From SAR92 bacterium MED-G29 (GTDB taxonomy: Bacteria; Pseudomonadota; Gammaproteobacteria; Pseudomonadales; Porticoccaceae): DNA of 64,000 nt. The stretch lies in NCBI GenBank assembly GCA_002457245.1, contig NTJY01000001.1, forward strand, positions 1 through 64,000, in the 5' to 3' direction. The notes below the pieces were generated by a model that worked only from the letters and a program-made list of their open reading frames with translations, had not been told where the DNA came from and did not search any database. Position numbers and translations under genes: made by a program. Positions 28,667 through 40,021 of the stretch are shown piece after piece (the first letter of the stretch is position 1; every line of letters begins with the position of its first letter).

Positions 28667-29395
28667 TTAAAGTGAAAAGTGGTCTCCAAGGTAAGTTTTT
28701 TTCACTTGGTCATTTTTAAGAATATAGCTTGGTATGCCTTCCGCGATTACACGACCTTCACCTACAATGTATGCACGCTCGCATATATCAAGGGTTTCTC
28801 TTACGTTGTGATCTGTTATGAGGATACCAATTCCTTTGTCCCTTAGTTGTCTGATGATATTTTTTATATCATTAACAGAAATAGGATCTACGCCAGCAAA
28901 AGGTTCATCTAATAAAATAAATTGAGGATTAGCAGCTAGAGTTCGGGCGATCTCCACTCTTCTTCTCTCTCCTCCGGAAAGACTCATCCCCTTGTTCTTT
29001 GCTAAATGAGAGATTTGAAATTCATCTAATAATTTCTCCAATGCCTCCTGCCTGTCTCTGCGATCCAGTTCTTTCCTTGTCTCTAATATCGCTAATATAT
29101 TATCTTGTACACTTAATGCTCTAAAAATTGAGGGCTCTTGTGGAAGATAGCCCAACCCTTGCTGTGCCCGACCATGCATTGGTAGTGCGGTAACATCTTT
29201 ATCATTAATGAGAATAACACCATCATCTGCTGATATTAGGCCGATAATCATATAGAAACAGGTGGTCTTGCCTGCTCCATTAGGTCCTAGTAGTCCAACA
29301 ATCTCTCCCCGCTTCACTGAGAGTGAGACGTCTTTAACTGCTGATCTTCTAGAATAGGATTTCGCTAAATTGTGAGCTGAGAGTAATGAGATCAT
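28667..29395 (-). CDS. lptB: LPS export ABC ATPase LptB
   Basis: A 242-residue ATPase. Walker A GPNGAGKT (about 37-44), Q-loop [13 protein letters not shown], signature LSGGERRR, Walker [14 protein letters not shown] and the H-loop ILITDHNV are all intact. The PQEPSIFR and [11 protein letters not shown] segments are LptB-typical. With LptFG it powers LPS extraction from the inner membrane. Overlaps the end of lptA by 4 bp. Confidence 0.97.
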   Translation of the reverse strand: MISLLSAHNLAKSYSRRSAVKDVSLSVKRGEIVGLLGPNGAGKTTCFYMIIGLISADDGVILINDKDVTALPMHGRAQQGLGYLPQEPSIFRALSVQDNILAILETRKELDRRDRQEALEKLLDEFQISHLAKNKGMSLSGGERRRVEIARTLAANPQFILLDEPFAGVDPISVNDIKNIIRQLRDKGIGILITDHNVRETLDICERAYIVGEGRVIAEGIPSYILKNDQVKKTYLGDHFSL

Positions 29396-29952
29396 AAAAT
29401 TTTCTCAACACTCTTTGATTTATCTTGTTCTAGGATTTTTTTGGATTTATTGACAGTATTATGGGTTAAAGGAGGGATCACTAATTGGATACGTTTCTGT
29501 TCTCCTTCAGTGTCTCCTTTTGCCCTCCACGTTCCCTGAGCTAGATCGTACACAATTGAGTCTCCTTTGATATAAGTGCCATTTCTCATCAAAGATGCAT
29601 CACTTTTCAAGCTAATTGTTTCCTCAGAAAGGTGATACTCAATTTTCTCCGCTCTCGCAATGACAAGTCCGTCACCATTTGACGACTGCTGTTGATATGT
29701 TGCGGGGGAACCTCGGCACACGATACGACTCACGGTTTCATTCTGATAATAAATAATAACATTGGCTGCATCGATGAGAATACTCCCCTGACGTATGATA
29801 ACGTTCCCACGATATTCAGTTTCTCCAGTGATTTCGTTCCGCGCTGCATAATCTGCATCCACTGATATTGACTTTTTCCTATCTTCTGGAGTGGCCAACG
29901 ATAAAGTCGCATAGAAGACCAAAAGGATAATAAAAGCTCTAAATAGCATCAT
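29392..29952 (-). CDS. lptA: LPS transport periplasmic bridge protein LptA
   Basis: A 186-residue protein with a signal peptide (cleavage likely after ATLSLA, about residue 20) and the OstA-like beta-jellyroll: [23 protein letters not shown] is the first half, quoted in pieces here as SVDAD and [11 protein letters not shown], followed by [15 protein letters not shown] and GDSIVYDL. It polymerises to bridge LptC and LptD. Overlaps lptC by 14 bp and lptB by 4 bp. Confidence 0.93.
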   Translation of the reverse strand: MMLFRAFIILLVFYATLSLATPEDRKKSISVDADYAARNEITGETEYRGNVIIRQGSILIDAANVIIYYQNETVSRIVCRGSPATYQQQSSNGDGLVIARAEKIEYHLSEETISLKSDASLMRNGTYIKGDSIVYDLAQGTWRAKGDTEGEQKRIQLVIPPLTHNTVNKSKKILEQDKSKSVEKIL

Positions 29953-30514
29953 AGTTTGCTTTTAGTCTCTCAGAGACAGTAAACACCTCATTAATAAGGT
30001 CTGCTGTTAAGCTGTCCCCTGAAATGGAGGAATTCGACATTGATAGGGTAAATGGTCTACTTGTGGAAATTAACATATTTTTTGAGTCATAATTGAGTAG
30101 TTCAGACCGTATTTTGCTTTGATTTTTACTCCCAGTAATAACAGCATGCACGTCTCCATTTAGGGTAAAGAACGTGCCATCATCAGACAAAAAACCCCAA
30201 TTTGCAGCGAAGGATGCTCTTTTGTTTTCTTCATTGCTGGCATCAATGATCGATAGGAATTTTGGCTCAGATAGCTTTAGTGCTGAGCTTCCAGAAAATA
30301 CTTCCATTCTGGTCGAACTGAGAAGAAATAGCTCTCCACCACTCTCAGAGAACCGTCTACTAGTGACACCCGTCATGTAACTTTCAATACTGTCGGATGC
30401 AGTAGTTTTGGTTTTATCCACCGGTAGAAATGATTGCGGAGACGAATCCCAGACAATCAAGAACCAGCTTACAATTGCTAGCATTATTATAATGACAAAG
30501 GATTGACGAATCAT
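29939..30514 (-). CDS. lptC: LPS export protein LptC
   Basis: An LptC of 191 residues if started at ATG 30514, which overlaps the kdsC stop as ATGA; an upstream ATG at 30541 would add 9 residues but has AAGGA only about 3 nt ahead. One N-terminal membrane helix (QSFVIIIMLAIVSWFLIVW) is followed by a periplasmic jellyroll (MEVFSGSSALKLSEP, GDVHAVI, LTADLINEVFTVSERLKA). It links LptBFG to LptA. Confidence 0.88.
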   Translation of the reverse strand: MIRQSFVIIIMLAIVSWFLIVWDSSPQSFLPVDKTKTTASDSIESYMTGVTSRRFSESGGELFLLSSTRMEVFSGSSALKLSEPKFLSIIDASNEENKRASFAANWGFLSDDGTFFTLNGDVHAVITGSKNQSKIRSELLNYDSKNMLISTSRPFTLSMSNSSISGDSLTADLINEVFTVSERLKANYDAI

Positions 30515-31044
30515 TGGTAGGAGCTCACTGCGCGAGCCCATTTTCCTTGTGCGGTTAAGAGCATCTCAGCCAACTCACGCACTGCGCCGTTGCCACCTGC
30601 TTTGAGAGTTTGCCACTTAGCTACCTCAGCCACTGTTGAGCAAGCGTTTGCTACAGCAATGCCTAGACCGACTTTAGAAATTGCAGACAAATCTGGCAAA
30701 TCATCCCCCATGAAAGCAACTTCCTCGAGGGATTCCTGCCTGGATTTAAGAAGTTCATCTAGCGCTATTAGTTTGTCGTCGCGGCCCTGAATAAGAAGAT
30801 TTATTGACAACTCAGTAGCCCTTCTTTGCAGTAATTCAGATACTCGACCAGTAATTATTCCAACTTGAATTCCATGTTTTTGAAGTAGTTTGATACCAAG
30901 TCCATCTTGAATATTGAAGCCCTTTAGCTCTTCTCCATTGTTACCATAATGCAGTGTTCCGTCAGTCATTACGCCGTCGACGTCTAAAATAACGAGTTTA
31001 ATTTTACTTGCAGCCTCTAAAATAGCTGTTGGAATTTTAGTCAT
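30511..31044 (-). CDS. kdsC: KDO-8-phosphate phosphatase KdsC
   Basis: A 177-residue HAD phosphatase without a cap. Motif I DVDGVMTDG with nucleophile Asp21, motif II in GIITGRVS, motif III Lys region and motif IV GDDLPDL. It dephosphorylates KDO-8-P for LPS core synthesis and works as a tetramer. One-base overlap with kdsD (TAATG) and 4-base overlap with lptC. Confidence 0.95.
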   Translation of the reverse strand: MTKIPTAILEAASKIKLVILDVDGVMTDGTLHYGNNGEELKGFNIQDGLGIKLLQKHGIQVGIITGRVSELLQRRATELSINLLIQGRDDKLIALDELLKSRQESLEEVAFMGDDLPDLSAISKVGLGIAVANACSTVAEVAKWQTLKAGGNGAVRELAEMLLTAQGKWARAVSSYQ

Positions 31045-32009
31045 TAGACAACTCCCGCCCTTAGAAGGTCATGTAGGTGAATAACCCCACAAACATTTTT
31101 ATCATTATCCTCAACAACAAGCGTTGTTATGCATGAGGTTTCCATTTTAGCAAGAGCTTCTGCGGCTAAAACATCTGGAGATATAGTTTTCGGCTTGCTT
31201 GACATAACCTCTGAAATGTTAGCGACGTTAATATCGACATTGAGATCAACCAATCGACGCAGGTCACCATCTGTAAATATACCTACAAGCTTATTTTCAT
31301 TTGAAATCACAGTCGTCATACCAAGCCCTTTTGCAGTCATTTCTAATAAAGCTTCTTGTAATGATCCATCGATAGACACGCTCGGGACTTGCTCAGATTT
31401 ATGCATAATATCTTGAACTTTAATGAGTAATTTTCTTCCCAAAGCTCCACCTGGATGTGAAAATGCAAAGTCCTGTGCCGTAAAGCCTCGAGCCTCTAAA
31501 AGAGCTATGGAGAGAGCATCCCCCATTACAAGTGTTACTGTGGTGCTGGTTGTTGGCGCAAGATTTAATGGACACGCCTCCGATGATACCGAGACATCAA
31601 GATTAGACACAGACGCTTGCGCGATCTGAGACCTACTATTTCCAGTCATACTTATGAGAGGTATACCCAATCTAATGATGAGTGGCAATAGGGTGACGAT
31701 TTCAGTTGTTGTACCAGAATTAGATATAGCGAGAACTACATCGTTCTTGGTAATCATGCCAAGATCACCGTGGTTAGCTTCGCCAGGATGAACAAAAAAA
31801 GCTGGAGTGCCGGTGCTTGCAAGGGTTGCAGCGATTTTGCTGCCAATATGTCCAGATTTCCCCATTCCAGTGACAATAACTCGTCCAGTACATCTAAGAA
31901 TAATCTCACATGCAGAGACAAACGAATCACTGATGCGTGAAGACAATTGGCCTACTGCATTTGTTTCCATTTCTATTGTTCGAAGCCCTGACTGGATAAA
32001 GTCTGTCAT
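31044..32009 (-). CDS. kdsD: Arabinose-5-phosphate isomerase KdsD
   Basis: A 321-residue protein: an N-terminal SIS sugar-isomerase domain (GKSGHIGSKIAATLASTGTPAFF, HGDLGMI, SNSGTTTE) and a C-terminal CBS pair (VQDIMHKSEQVP..., ISEVMSSKP...). It makes D-arabinose-5-P, the KDO precursor. Located as in E. coli between yrbG and kdsC. Confidence 0.95.
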   Translation of the reverse strand: MTDFIQSGLRTIEMETNAVGQLSSRISDSFVSACEIILRCTGRVIVTGMGKSGHIGSKIAATLASTGTPAFFVHPGEANHGDLGMITKNDVVLAISNSGTTTEIVTLLPLIIRLGIPLISMTGNSRSQIAQASVSNLDVSVSSEACPLNLAPTTSTTVTLVMGDALSIALLEARGFTAQDFAFSHPGGALGRKLLIKVQDIMHKSEQVPSVSIDGSLQEALLEMTAKGLGMTTVISNENKLVGIFTDGDLRRLVDLNVDINVANISEVMSSKPKTISPDVLAAEALAKMETSCITTLVVEDNDKNVCGVIHLHDLLRAGVV

Positions 32010-32078
32010 CTTCCAACCTATTGAAGTTAATATAGTTTTTTGGAGTAGATTAAATTACTTAGTAGTATTACATAAGCC

Positions 32079-33071
32079 TTAGGCCATCGCCATCGACGGC
32101 CATAAAATAATGTAGTAACCACAGTAAGCGAGCAACAGAACGACTCCAAACATTCGTGAAATATTCGGACTCTTATTCTGTCGCTCAGCTTTAGCTAGCG
32201 AGATGAAAACAATCCCCACCATTAAAATTGTCATTCCTGCCAGAGCTGCGTAGTCCCTGGCAAACACACTGTTTGGAAGAGTCATAGGTGAAATCGCTCC
32301 TGCAGTTGTCATAACGAGTAGAATATTAAATAGATTTGAACCGAAAATGTTACCTAGTGCGATATCGTGATGACCTCTAAGAGCACTCATCACTGAGGCA
32401 GCTAGCTCAGGTAGGCTTGTTCCAATGGCAATAACTGTAAGCCCTATTATCAAATCACTTACATTGAAGTATGAGGCTATAGATTTAGCACCCCATACCG
32501 TGATCTCAGCACTCACTAAAAGCCCCAACAACCCGACTGTTAACCAGAAGACAGCCAATTTGATGTTAGTGATCTCTATTTCATCTGTCGTTGAAGGTTT
32601 TTTTGAAGTTTGATGATTCTTTTTAAATTTCACCATAAAAATCAAAATAGGTATCACTAGGATGCCGAGCATCACACTTTCAAAGCGGTCAAGTTGGCTA
32701 TCGTAAAGGCATAATCCTGCAAGAGCAGTAACAACTAAGAGAATAGGGCTCTCTTCTCGAAGTAAGTATTGCTTAACTGGAATTGGAGCTACCAGAGCTG
32801 TAACACCAAGAACCAAGCCAATATTAGCGAGGTTGGAACCGATTGCATTTCCGACCGCCAAACCCCCTGAATCTTTTAAAGCAGCGTTTATGGAGACTAT
32901 GATTTCGGGAGCTGAGGTACCTATCGAGACTACTGTAAGGCCTATCACTAACGATGAAATTCCAAAATTCTTAGCCACTCCAACGCTTCCATTAACGAAC
33001 TTGTCAGCACCCCAAACCAGGCCAATCAAGCCGGCGATCAGGGCAACCATTGGGATATAAAGCTCAGACAT
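32079..33071 (-). CDS. yrbG: Na+/Ca2+ exchanger-like antiporter YrbG
   Basis: A 330-residue CaCA-family antiporter with two homologous halves of about five helices. The alpha-repeat motifs are GTSAPEIIVS and GTSLPELAAS, each followed by an NxxGSN signature (GNAIGSNLANI; GNIFGSNLFNI). I choose ATG 33071, which has GGAG 6 nt upstream, over ATG 33095. It is divergent from mlaC, as yrbG is from the mla operon in E. coli. Confidence 0.93.
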   Translation of the reverse strand: MSELYIPMVALIAGLIGLVWGADKFVNGSVGVAKNFGISSLVIGLTVVSIGTSAPEIIVSINAALKDSGGLAVGNAIGSNLANIGLVLGVTALVAPIPVKQYLLREESPILLVVTALAGLCLYDSQLDRFESVMLGILVIPILIFMVKFKKNHQTSKKPSTTDEIEITNIKLAVFWLTVGLLGLLVSAEITVWGAKSIASYFNVSDLIIGLTVIAIGTSLPELAASVMSALRGHHDIALGNIFGSNLFNILLVMTTAGAISPMTLPNSVFARDYAALAGMTILMVGIVFISLAKAERQNKSPNISRMFGVVLLLAYCGYYIILWPSMAMA

Positions 33072-33227
33072 CGCGTCTCCAGTTAAGGAAGTCATTATGT
33101 TTATTCAACTATTGATGAATGGTATAGTGGGGAGCTTTAAAAGTCAGTAGTCATTAGCGATAAACTTTAGGTCAACTAAAAAGTGGCCGAGATATGAAGG
33201 TTAATTAATAACTGGAAGGATGCAAGC

Positions 33228-33875
33228 ATGAAAAGAGTTTTAACATTTCTTAACTCCCGAGTAATTTGGGCAGTTCTATGTTTAATTCTTTCAATGAGTG
33301 CAGTTGCTCAAGATATAAATTACGAGTCTGGAGCTAACCAAAATCCCTTCGATAATATTGATGAAATGACAAGAGAACTGTTGGTTATTATTGATCGCCA
33401 TAAAGATAAATATCCTGACAGTGAAATGGAGTATTTTTCTGATTTAAACAATCTTATGACCGGTTTTGTAGATTTTAGTTTTGTCGCTAAGAAAGTTATG
33501 GGGAGATATGCAAGAGCGGCGGATTTTAACCAAAGAACACGATTTGTAGCGGCCTTTAGAAGAGGTCTTGTAGAGACTTATGGCCGTGGGCTAATGAGTT
33601 ATGGAGATGAGCAAATTTTAATAGTGAACCGGCAACAATTATTGGAAGGTGAGCGGCGACTTTTGGTGAAGCAGGAAATTCGTGGGGAAGCGGCAGTCTA
33701 TCCATTGCACTATCTTATGTATCGAAAGAAATCTACTGGTGAGTGGAATATCGTAAACGTCACCCTAAATGGAATTAATTTAAGCAAGACTTTTGCCAGC
33801 CAGTTTGCAAATGCCTCACGGAAATCATCAGGAAACATCGACCTTGTTATAGATAATTGGTTGTCTGGGGGATAG
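33228..33875 (+). CDS. mlaC: Periplasmic phospholipid-binding protein MlaC (solo)
   Basis: A 215-residue MlaC/Ttg2D protein. A signal peptide runs to about residue 27 (LCLILSMSAVA, then QD). The mature part has the family helices VDFSFVAKKVMGRYARAADFNQRTRF (in parts here: FVAKKVMGRY, RTRFVAAFRRGLVETYGRGL) and the C-terminal EWNIVNVTLNGINLSKTFASQF motif (as WNIVNV, GINLSKTF). MlaC ferries phospholipid between MlaA and the MlaFEDB importer. Unusually, mlaF, mlaE, mlaD and mlaB are absent: only 156 bp separate it from yrbG. ibaG follows. Confidence 0.92.
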   Translation: MKRVLTFLNSRVIWAVLCLILSMSAVAQDINYESGANQNPFDNIDEMTRELLVIIDRHKDKYPDSEMEYFSDLNNLMTGFVDFSFVAKKVMGRYARAADFNQRTRFVAAFRRGLVETYGRGLMSYGDEQILIVNRQQLLEGERRLLVKQEIRGEAAVYPLHYLMYRKKSTGEWNIVNVTLNGINLSKTFASQFANASRKSSGNIDLVIDNWLSGG

Positions 33876-33912
33876 AGACGTTGTTGATAGTTGAGTTAAA
33901 GGAAATATTCCT

Positions 33913-34152
33913 ATGGTGTCTGAAGAGTTAAAAGTCCTTCTAGAGAAAGAATTGCCTGGGTGCTACAGTCAGGTAGAGATTAAAGGCAGTCATTATAATA
34001 TCCTAGTCGTGAGCGGCCTGTTTTATGGCAAAAGGGCTATTCAGCGACAACAGATGATATATGCAGTGCTGGAGGAATTTATTTCCTCGGGAGTTATTCA
34101 TGCCATTAATATGAATCTATTTTCTGAGGAAGAATGGCGGCTCCAAGGCTAA
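33913..34152 (+). CDS. ibaG: BolA family protein IbaG
   Basis: A 79-residue BolA-like protein. The core KGSHYNILVVSGLFYGKRAIQRQQMIYAVL (in parts: SHYNILVVS, GKRAIQRQQMIYAVL) is the BolA fold with the conserved RQ and Y. No Cys-rich loop. IbaG partners with monothiol glutaredoxins in Fe-S handling and acid stress. Position between mlaC and murA is the conserved one. Confidence 0.94.
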   Translation: MVSEELKVLLEKELPGCYSQVEIKGSHYNILVVSGLFYGKRAIQRQQMIYAVLEEFISSGVIHAINMNLFSEEEWRLQG

Positions 34153-34210
34153 TATCTTTATTAATTTAGAAATTCCCTTCTGAATTTAAGTTTTTGATGA
34201 TTATTACTGA

Positions 34211-35482
<1,272 letters not shown>

Positions 35483-35525
35483 ATGGTGACCTCTTAAATC
35501 TTAATAGTGAGTGTAGTTAATAACG

Positions 35526-36155
35526 ATGGCGCAAATTACTTTGGCATTAACAAAAGGGCGTATTCTTAAGGAGACGCTGCCGCTTTTGGAGTTAGCGGGC
35601 ATAGTGCCTGCTGAAGACATATTCTCTAGTCGAAAATTAGTTTTTTCAACTAATGAAAAGAATGTGCGTTTACTTTTATTGCGCGGGTCAGATGTGCCCA
35701 CATATGTGCAGTATGGTGCAGCTGATATTGGAGTCACTGGAAAAGATTTGTTGTTGGAACATCAAGGTGGCGGCTATTATGAACCCCTTGATCTTGGAAT
35801 AGCTAGGTGTAGATTAATGACCGCTGTTCCAGTGGGGCTGAGTTCTTCCCAAGGACGCCTTCGAGTGGCTACGAAGTATGTGAATATTGCGCGTCAATTC
35901 TATGCCCAAAAAGGTACTCAAGCTGATTTAATCAAGCTTTATGGAGCTATGGAGTTAGCCCCGATTTTAGACCTTGCAGATGAGATAGTGGATATTGTCG
36001 ATACAGGCAATACATTAAAGGCTAATGGACTGCAATCCAGACACAAAATTGCCGATATAAGTGCAAGACTTATAGTCAACAAAGCAACAATGAAAACTAA
36101 ATATTCTGATGTTCAGGCCATTGTTGATTCGCTCAGTCAGGTAGTGTCAGTATGA
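35526..36155 (+). CDS. hisG: ATP phosphoribosyltransferase, short form HisG
   Basis: A 209-residue HisG(S). [32 protein letters not shown] and the PRPP loop [17 protein letters not shown] are present; the regulatory ACT-like C-terminal domain of long HisG (about 300 residues) is missing. Short HisG needs the HisRS-like HisZ for activity and feedback; hisZ is not in this window. It overlaps hisD by 4 bp (ATGA). Confidence 0.96.
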   Translation: MAQITLALTKGRILKETLPLLELAGIVPAEDIFSSRKLVFSTNEKNVRLLLLRGSDVPTYVQYGAADIGVTGKDLLLEHQGGGYYEPLDLGIARCRLMTAVPVGLSSSQGRLRVATKYVNIARQFYAQKGTQADLIKLYGAMELAPILDLADEIVDIVDTGNTLKANGLQSRHKIADISARLIVNKATMKTKYSDVQAIVDSLSQVVSV

Positions 36156-37477
36156 GTGATGTTGACAGCATTAAACTTTGTGATATTTCAGTAATTGATT
36201 CTGGAGAAGATGATTTTTCGGATAATTTAGAGGCTTTGTCTAAATGGACATCAACTTCTAACCCTGATGTGGAGAGAAAAGTAGCCGAGATTATGACAGG
36301 GGTGCGTGAGGGAGGGGATGGAGTACTTGTAGACTACACTAACCGCTTTGATCGCCGTGCTTGTGAAAATATTGATGAGCTAAATATCTGCAAGTCTCGG
36401 TTAACTGAGGCTTTAAGTACCATTGATCCTGCTGTTCGCAACGCGCTAGAGTCAGCGGCGAAAAGGATTCGCGATTATCATATTCATCAAAAACAAGAGT
36501 CCTGGCGATTCACTGATATTGATGGAACCATGCTAGGACAGAAAATAACTCCTCTAGATAGGGTTGGAATATATGTTCCTGGAGGAAAAGCCTGCTACCC
36601 CTCCTCGGTATTAATGAATGCCATTCCAGCAAGAGTAGCGGGTGTCCGTGAAGTCATTATGGTAGTGCCTGCGCCAGATGGTTTTCTAAGTCCCATAGTT
36701 TTGGCTGCAGCGGCAATCGCCGATGTTGATAAAGTTTTTACAGTTGGCGGTGCTCAGGCCATTGCCGCGCTTGCTTATGGAACTGATGCAATTAAAAAGG
36801 TCGACAAAATAGTTGGACCTGGAAATATTTATGTTGCAACAGCAAAGCGGCAGGTTTTTGGTTTGGTCGGTCTAGATATGATTGCGGGGCCAAGTGAAAT
36901 TTTAGTTATTTGCGATGGAATGACTGACCCTGACTGGATTGCCATGGATCTTTTTTCTCAAGCTGAGCACGATGAGGATGCTCAGTCTATTCTTATTAGT
37001 TGGGATCATGATTTTATTGATGTTGTGCATCAAAGTATGAGCAGGCTGTTACCTGAAATGGAAAGAGAGGAGATTATAAGGAAATCATTGGCTAGGAAGG
37101 GTGCTCTTATCAAGGTACCCGATATGCTGTCAGCAGTTGAACTATCAAATCAGTTAGCACCTGAGCATCTTGAATTATCTGTAGAAAACCCCGACTTATT
37201 ACTACCTAGCATCAAGAACGCTGGAGCTATATTTATGGGTCGCCACACTGCCGAGGCTATCGGAGATTACTGTGCAGGCCCGAACCATGTGTTGCCAACA
37301 TCTGCCACTGCAAGATTTTCGTCACCCCTAGGAGTTTATGATTTTCAAAAACGTAGTTCGTTGATTCAGTGCTCTGAGCAAAGTGCCAGTGCCTTGGGAA
37401 AAATTGCATCAGTAATAGGTCGACAAGAATCTCTGACTGCGCATGCTCGGTCCGCAGAGTATCGGATAATAAAATAA
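36152..37477 (+). CDS. hisD: Histidinol dehydrogenase
   Basis: A 441-residue His[30 protein letters not shown] (as [15 protein letters not shown]), [12 protein letters not shown], the signature [10 protein letters not shown] and the Zn/catalytic region [10 protein letters not shown] plus APEHLEL are present. It oxidises histidinol to histidine in two NAD-dependent steps. The hisC ATG follows its TAA without a gap. Confidence 0.96.
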   Translation: MSDVDSIKLCDISVIDSGEDDFSDNLEALSKWTSTSNPDVERKVAEIMTGVREGGDGVLVDYTNRFDRRACENIDELNICKSRLTEALSTIDPAVRNALESAAKRIRDYHIHQKQESWRFTDIDGTMLGQKITPLDRVGIYVPGGKACYPSSVLMNAIPARVAGVREVIMVVPAPDGFLSPIVLAAAAIADVDKVFTVGGAQAIAALAYGTDAIKKVDKIVGPGNIYVATAKRQVFGLVGLDMIAGPSEILVICDGMTDPDWIAMDLFSQAEHDEDAQSILISWDHDFIDVVHQSMSRLLPEMEREEIIRKSLARKGALIKVPDMLSAVELSNQLAPEHLELSVENPDLLLPSIKNAGAIFMGRHTAEAIGDYCAGPNHVLPTSATARFSSPLGVYDFQKRSSLIQCSEQSASALGKIASVIGRQESLTAHARSAEYRIIK

Positions 37478-38539
37478 ATGGAAAAATATTGGAGTGATCT
37501 TGTTAAGCAACTAAGACCCTATGAGCCAGGTGAACAGCCATGGATGGATGGAGTTCTTAAGTTGAATACTAACGAAAACCCATTTGGGCCATCACCCAAA
37601 GTACTATCCGCTATTGAAGGTCAATTGGGAAATCAGTTAAGACTATACCCGCCACCTAATGCTGATTTGCTAAAGCAAGCCATCGCCGATTATTATGGCT
37701 TAAAAGACTCACAAATCTTTTTGGGTAACGGGTCAGATGAGATTTTGGCTCATGTGTTTAATGGACTTTTAAAAAAGGCGCTACCTCTTCTCTTCCCAGA
37801 TATTACTTACAGTTTTTACCCAGTTTTTTGCCAGCTTTACGATATAGACTTTGAAGAGATCCCACTCAAAGACGATCTGTCTATTGATTTAACCGATTAT
37901 GAGGTACCAAATGGCGGTATTATTTTTCCAAATCCCAATGCGCCCACAGGCAGATTGTTGGCGATTGGCGAAATAGAATATCTATTAAAAGCTAATCGAC
38001 ACTCAGTTGTAGTTATTGATGAAGCTTATATTGATTTTGGTGGGCAATCCTCAATTGGCTTACTGACTGATAATCCTAATTTAATAGTTACGCAAACTAT
38101 GTCTAAGTCTCGATCGATGGCAGGTATGCGAATTGGTTTTGCGCTAGGCTCAGCGGACTTGATAGAGGGGTTAGAGAGGGTCAAAAATAGCTTTAACTCC
38201 TATCCTTTAGGGCATCTTCAAATCGCTGCGGGTATTTCTGCAATTGAGGACAGTGATCATTTTAAAGATACATGCCAGAGAGTCATCCATAACCGAGCAA
38301 AGTTAACTATTGACCTCGAAGAGCTGGGCTTTTCGGTGGTTCCTTCCGCTGGTAATTTTGTACTTGTCAGACATTTTAGGGCATCCGCGCTCAAAATTTA
38401 TGGCCAGTTAAAAAATAATGGAATTCTTGTTAGGCATTTCAACAAACAGCGGCTGGATAATTTTCTTCGAATTACAGTCGGCACCACTGAACAAAATGAT
38501 CAACTGGTTACAGCGTTAGCAACTATTTTACGCAGCTAG
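37478..38539 (+). CDS. hisC: Histidinol-phosphate aminotransferase
   Basis: A 353-residue fold-type I PLP enzyme. KLNTNENPFGPSP at the start, the phosphate-binding GNGSDEIL, the Asp/Tyr pair in VVIDEAYIDFG, the PLP Lys near 210 in TMSKSRSMAGMRIG and the NFLRITVGT end are intact. Oddity: the loop PNPNAPTGRLL is standard, so no loss is suspected. Convergent with degS with only 3 bp between stops. Confidence 0.95.
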   Translation: MEKYWSDLVKQLRPYEPGEQPWMDGVLKLNTNENPFGPSPKVLSAIEGQLGNQLRLYPPPNADLLKQAIADYYGLKDSQIFLGNGSDEILAHVFNGLLKKALPLLFPDITYSFYPVFCQLYDIDFEEIPLKDDLSIDLTDYEVPNGGIIFPNPNAPTGRLLAIGEIEYLLKANRHSVVVIDEAYIDFGGQSSIGLLTDNPNLIVTQTMSKSRSMAGMRIGFALGSADLIEGLERVKNSFNSYPLGHLQIAAGISAIEDSDHFKDTCQRVIHNRAKLTIDLEELGFSVVPSAGNFVLVRHFRASALKIYGQLKNNGILVRHFNKQRLDNFLRITVGTTEQNDQLVTALATILRS

Positions 38540-38542
38540 ATC

Positions 38543-39652
38543 TTATTTATCCAAGCCTCTATCACCTGCGATGACAATGAATTCGATCACTTTATTTCTT
38601 CTGATCACTTTGAGCTTGACGGGTTGGCCTGGTGAAACATCAGTAATTTGTTTGACGCTCGTGGGTGGATCGGTAATAGGTAATCCATCTATCGTTATTA
38701 TATAATCGCCATTCCTTAGACCGGACTTGGCGGCAGGGCCTGCGGTCGCAGTGTCTGTAACTTCAAAGGCTCTATTGAAATTAAATTTTTGGCTAAATTC
38801 TAGAGGAAGTGGGCGTAAATTAGCCTCAATACCCAACCATCCTCGAACTACACGGCCATGAGTCACCAAGTCTTGTAGAACTTCTTGAGCGATATCTGCA
38901 GGAATTGCAAAACTAATACCAGGAGCACCTTTGCTATGCAGTGTAGCTGTATTTATCCCTAACAATCTGCCATAAGCGTCCACTAAAGCTCCACCAGAGC
39001 TACCATCGCTAATATCGGCATCCGTTTGAAGGAAGTTCTCTAGGTCGCTTGTACCGAGACCACTCCGGCGTTTGGCGCTTATTATTCCCTGAGTCACCGA
39101 CTGACCTATTCCTTGAGGATTGCCTATTGCAAGCACGACATCACCAATATTAGCTTCCGTAGGATTACCTAGTGAAATCGGCTTGAGATCTCCAATATTA
39201 ATTTTCAAAAGAGCCAAATCCATTTCAATATCTACTCCGATACGTTTTGCCATCACTTCTCTTCCGTCATTAAGTAACACCAATATCTCGACGGCATTTG
39301 AGATAACATGAAAATTGGTCATTACTAAACCATCCGCTGACATTATTACGCCCGAACCCAGCGAGTCTCTGACTGATGTATCATAATTTGAGCGTTCTAT
39401 TTTTTTAGTATAAATATTAACCACTGATGGAGCAGCTCTAGCAACAGCAGATGAGTATGAAGCTGGTTGCCCCCAGACCTGATCGAAATTGCTTTGATCA
39501 AGAGAAACTATTTCGGTTGATAAAGAATTTTTTGCTGTGCGAATCTCTGGGACGAGCCAAAGTAGTATTATCGCGACAAATAAACCTAGTACTGCCGGCT
39601 GGAACACAAATACAAAAAATGTTTTAAGAATTTTCACAAAATTTCCTTTCAC
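38543..39652 (-). CDS. degS: Membrane-anchored periplasmic serine protease DegS/AlgW
   Basis: A 369-residue HtrA-family protease with one N-terminal membrane helix (about 12-34), a trypsin-like domain and a single C-terminal PDZ domain (about 270-360). The triad is His115 (TNFHV), Asp145 (EMDLALL) and Ser219. The loop before the nucleophile reads TDADISDGSSGGAL where the family norm is TDAAINPGNSGGAL, so three loop residues differ. One PDZ plus anchor means DegS/AlgW, which starts the sigma-E envelope stress cascade. It is in the conserved slot after hisC. Confidence 0.92.
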   Translation of the reverse strand: MKGNFVKILKTFFVFVFQPAVLGLFVAIILLWLVPEIRTAKNSLSTEIVSLDQSNFDQVWGQPASYSSAVARAAPSVVNIYTKKIERSNYDTSVRDSLGSGVIMSADGLVMTNFHVISNAVEILVLLNDGREVMAKRIGVDIEMDLALLKINIGDLKPISLGNPTEANIGDVVLAIGNPQGIGQSVTQGIISAKRRSGLGTSDLENFLQTDADISDGSSGGALVDAYGRLLGINTATLHSKGAPGISFAIPADIAQEVLQDLVTHGRVVRGWLGIEANLRPLPLEFSQKFNFNRAFEVTDTATAGPAAKSGLRNGDYIITIDGLPITDPPTSVKQITDVSPGQPVKLKVIRRNKVIEFIVIAGDRGLDK

Positions 39653-39672
39653 CGATTATTTTTTACATCATC

Positions 39673-39975
39673 TTATTGCCGAAGTAAATTCGACAATCTG
39701 GGATTCGGTTTGTTAGCTCGACGGAAAATCAGCAAAATATTCCCCACAGCCTGAATTGACTCCGCATTTTGAGACCTACAAATTTGCTCACCCAGTATTT
39801 TTTTTGCTGCGCGATCTCCGGCTGAGAACTTAACCTTGATTAGTTCGTGGTCGCTGAGGGCCCGATCTATTTCCGCATTAACTGCATTTGTTAACCCCTT
39901 AGAGGCAATGATCACGACTGGTTTGAGTTTGTGCCCTATTCGTCTCAAATGTTTTTTATCTGTGGTAGATGTCAT
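39673..39975 (-). CDS. yhbY: RNA-binding protein YhbY (CRM domain)
   Basis: A 100-residue CRM-domain protein. KKHLRRIGHKLKPVVIIASKGL (in parts: LRRIGHKLKPV, ASKGL), then ALSDHELIKVKF and the GxxG-like GNILLIFR. It associates with 50S precursors. I take ATG 39975 (AAGG 9 nt upstream) over GTG 39999, matching the 97-residue E. coli protein. It is divergent from rlmE across only 46 bp. Confidence 0.92.
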   Translation of the reverse strand: MTSTTDKKHLRRIGHKLKPVVIIASKGLTNAVNAEIDRALSDHELIKVKFSAGDRAAKKILGEQICRSQNAESIQAVGNILLIFRRANKPNPRLSNLLRQ

Positions 39976-40021
39976 AATAATAGCCTTACTCGAGAACACT
40001 TAGTCTAACGAAAAGTAACCC

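Noticed and set aside
39976..40021. Sigma-32 promoter for rlmE-ftsH
   Set aside because: The 46-bp gap to yhbY contains no CTTGAAA or CCCCAT-like element.
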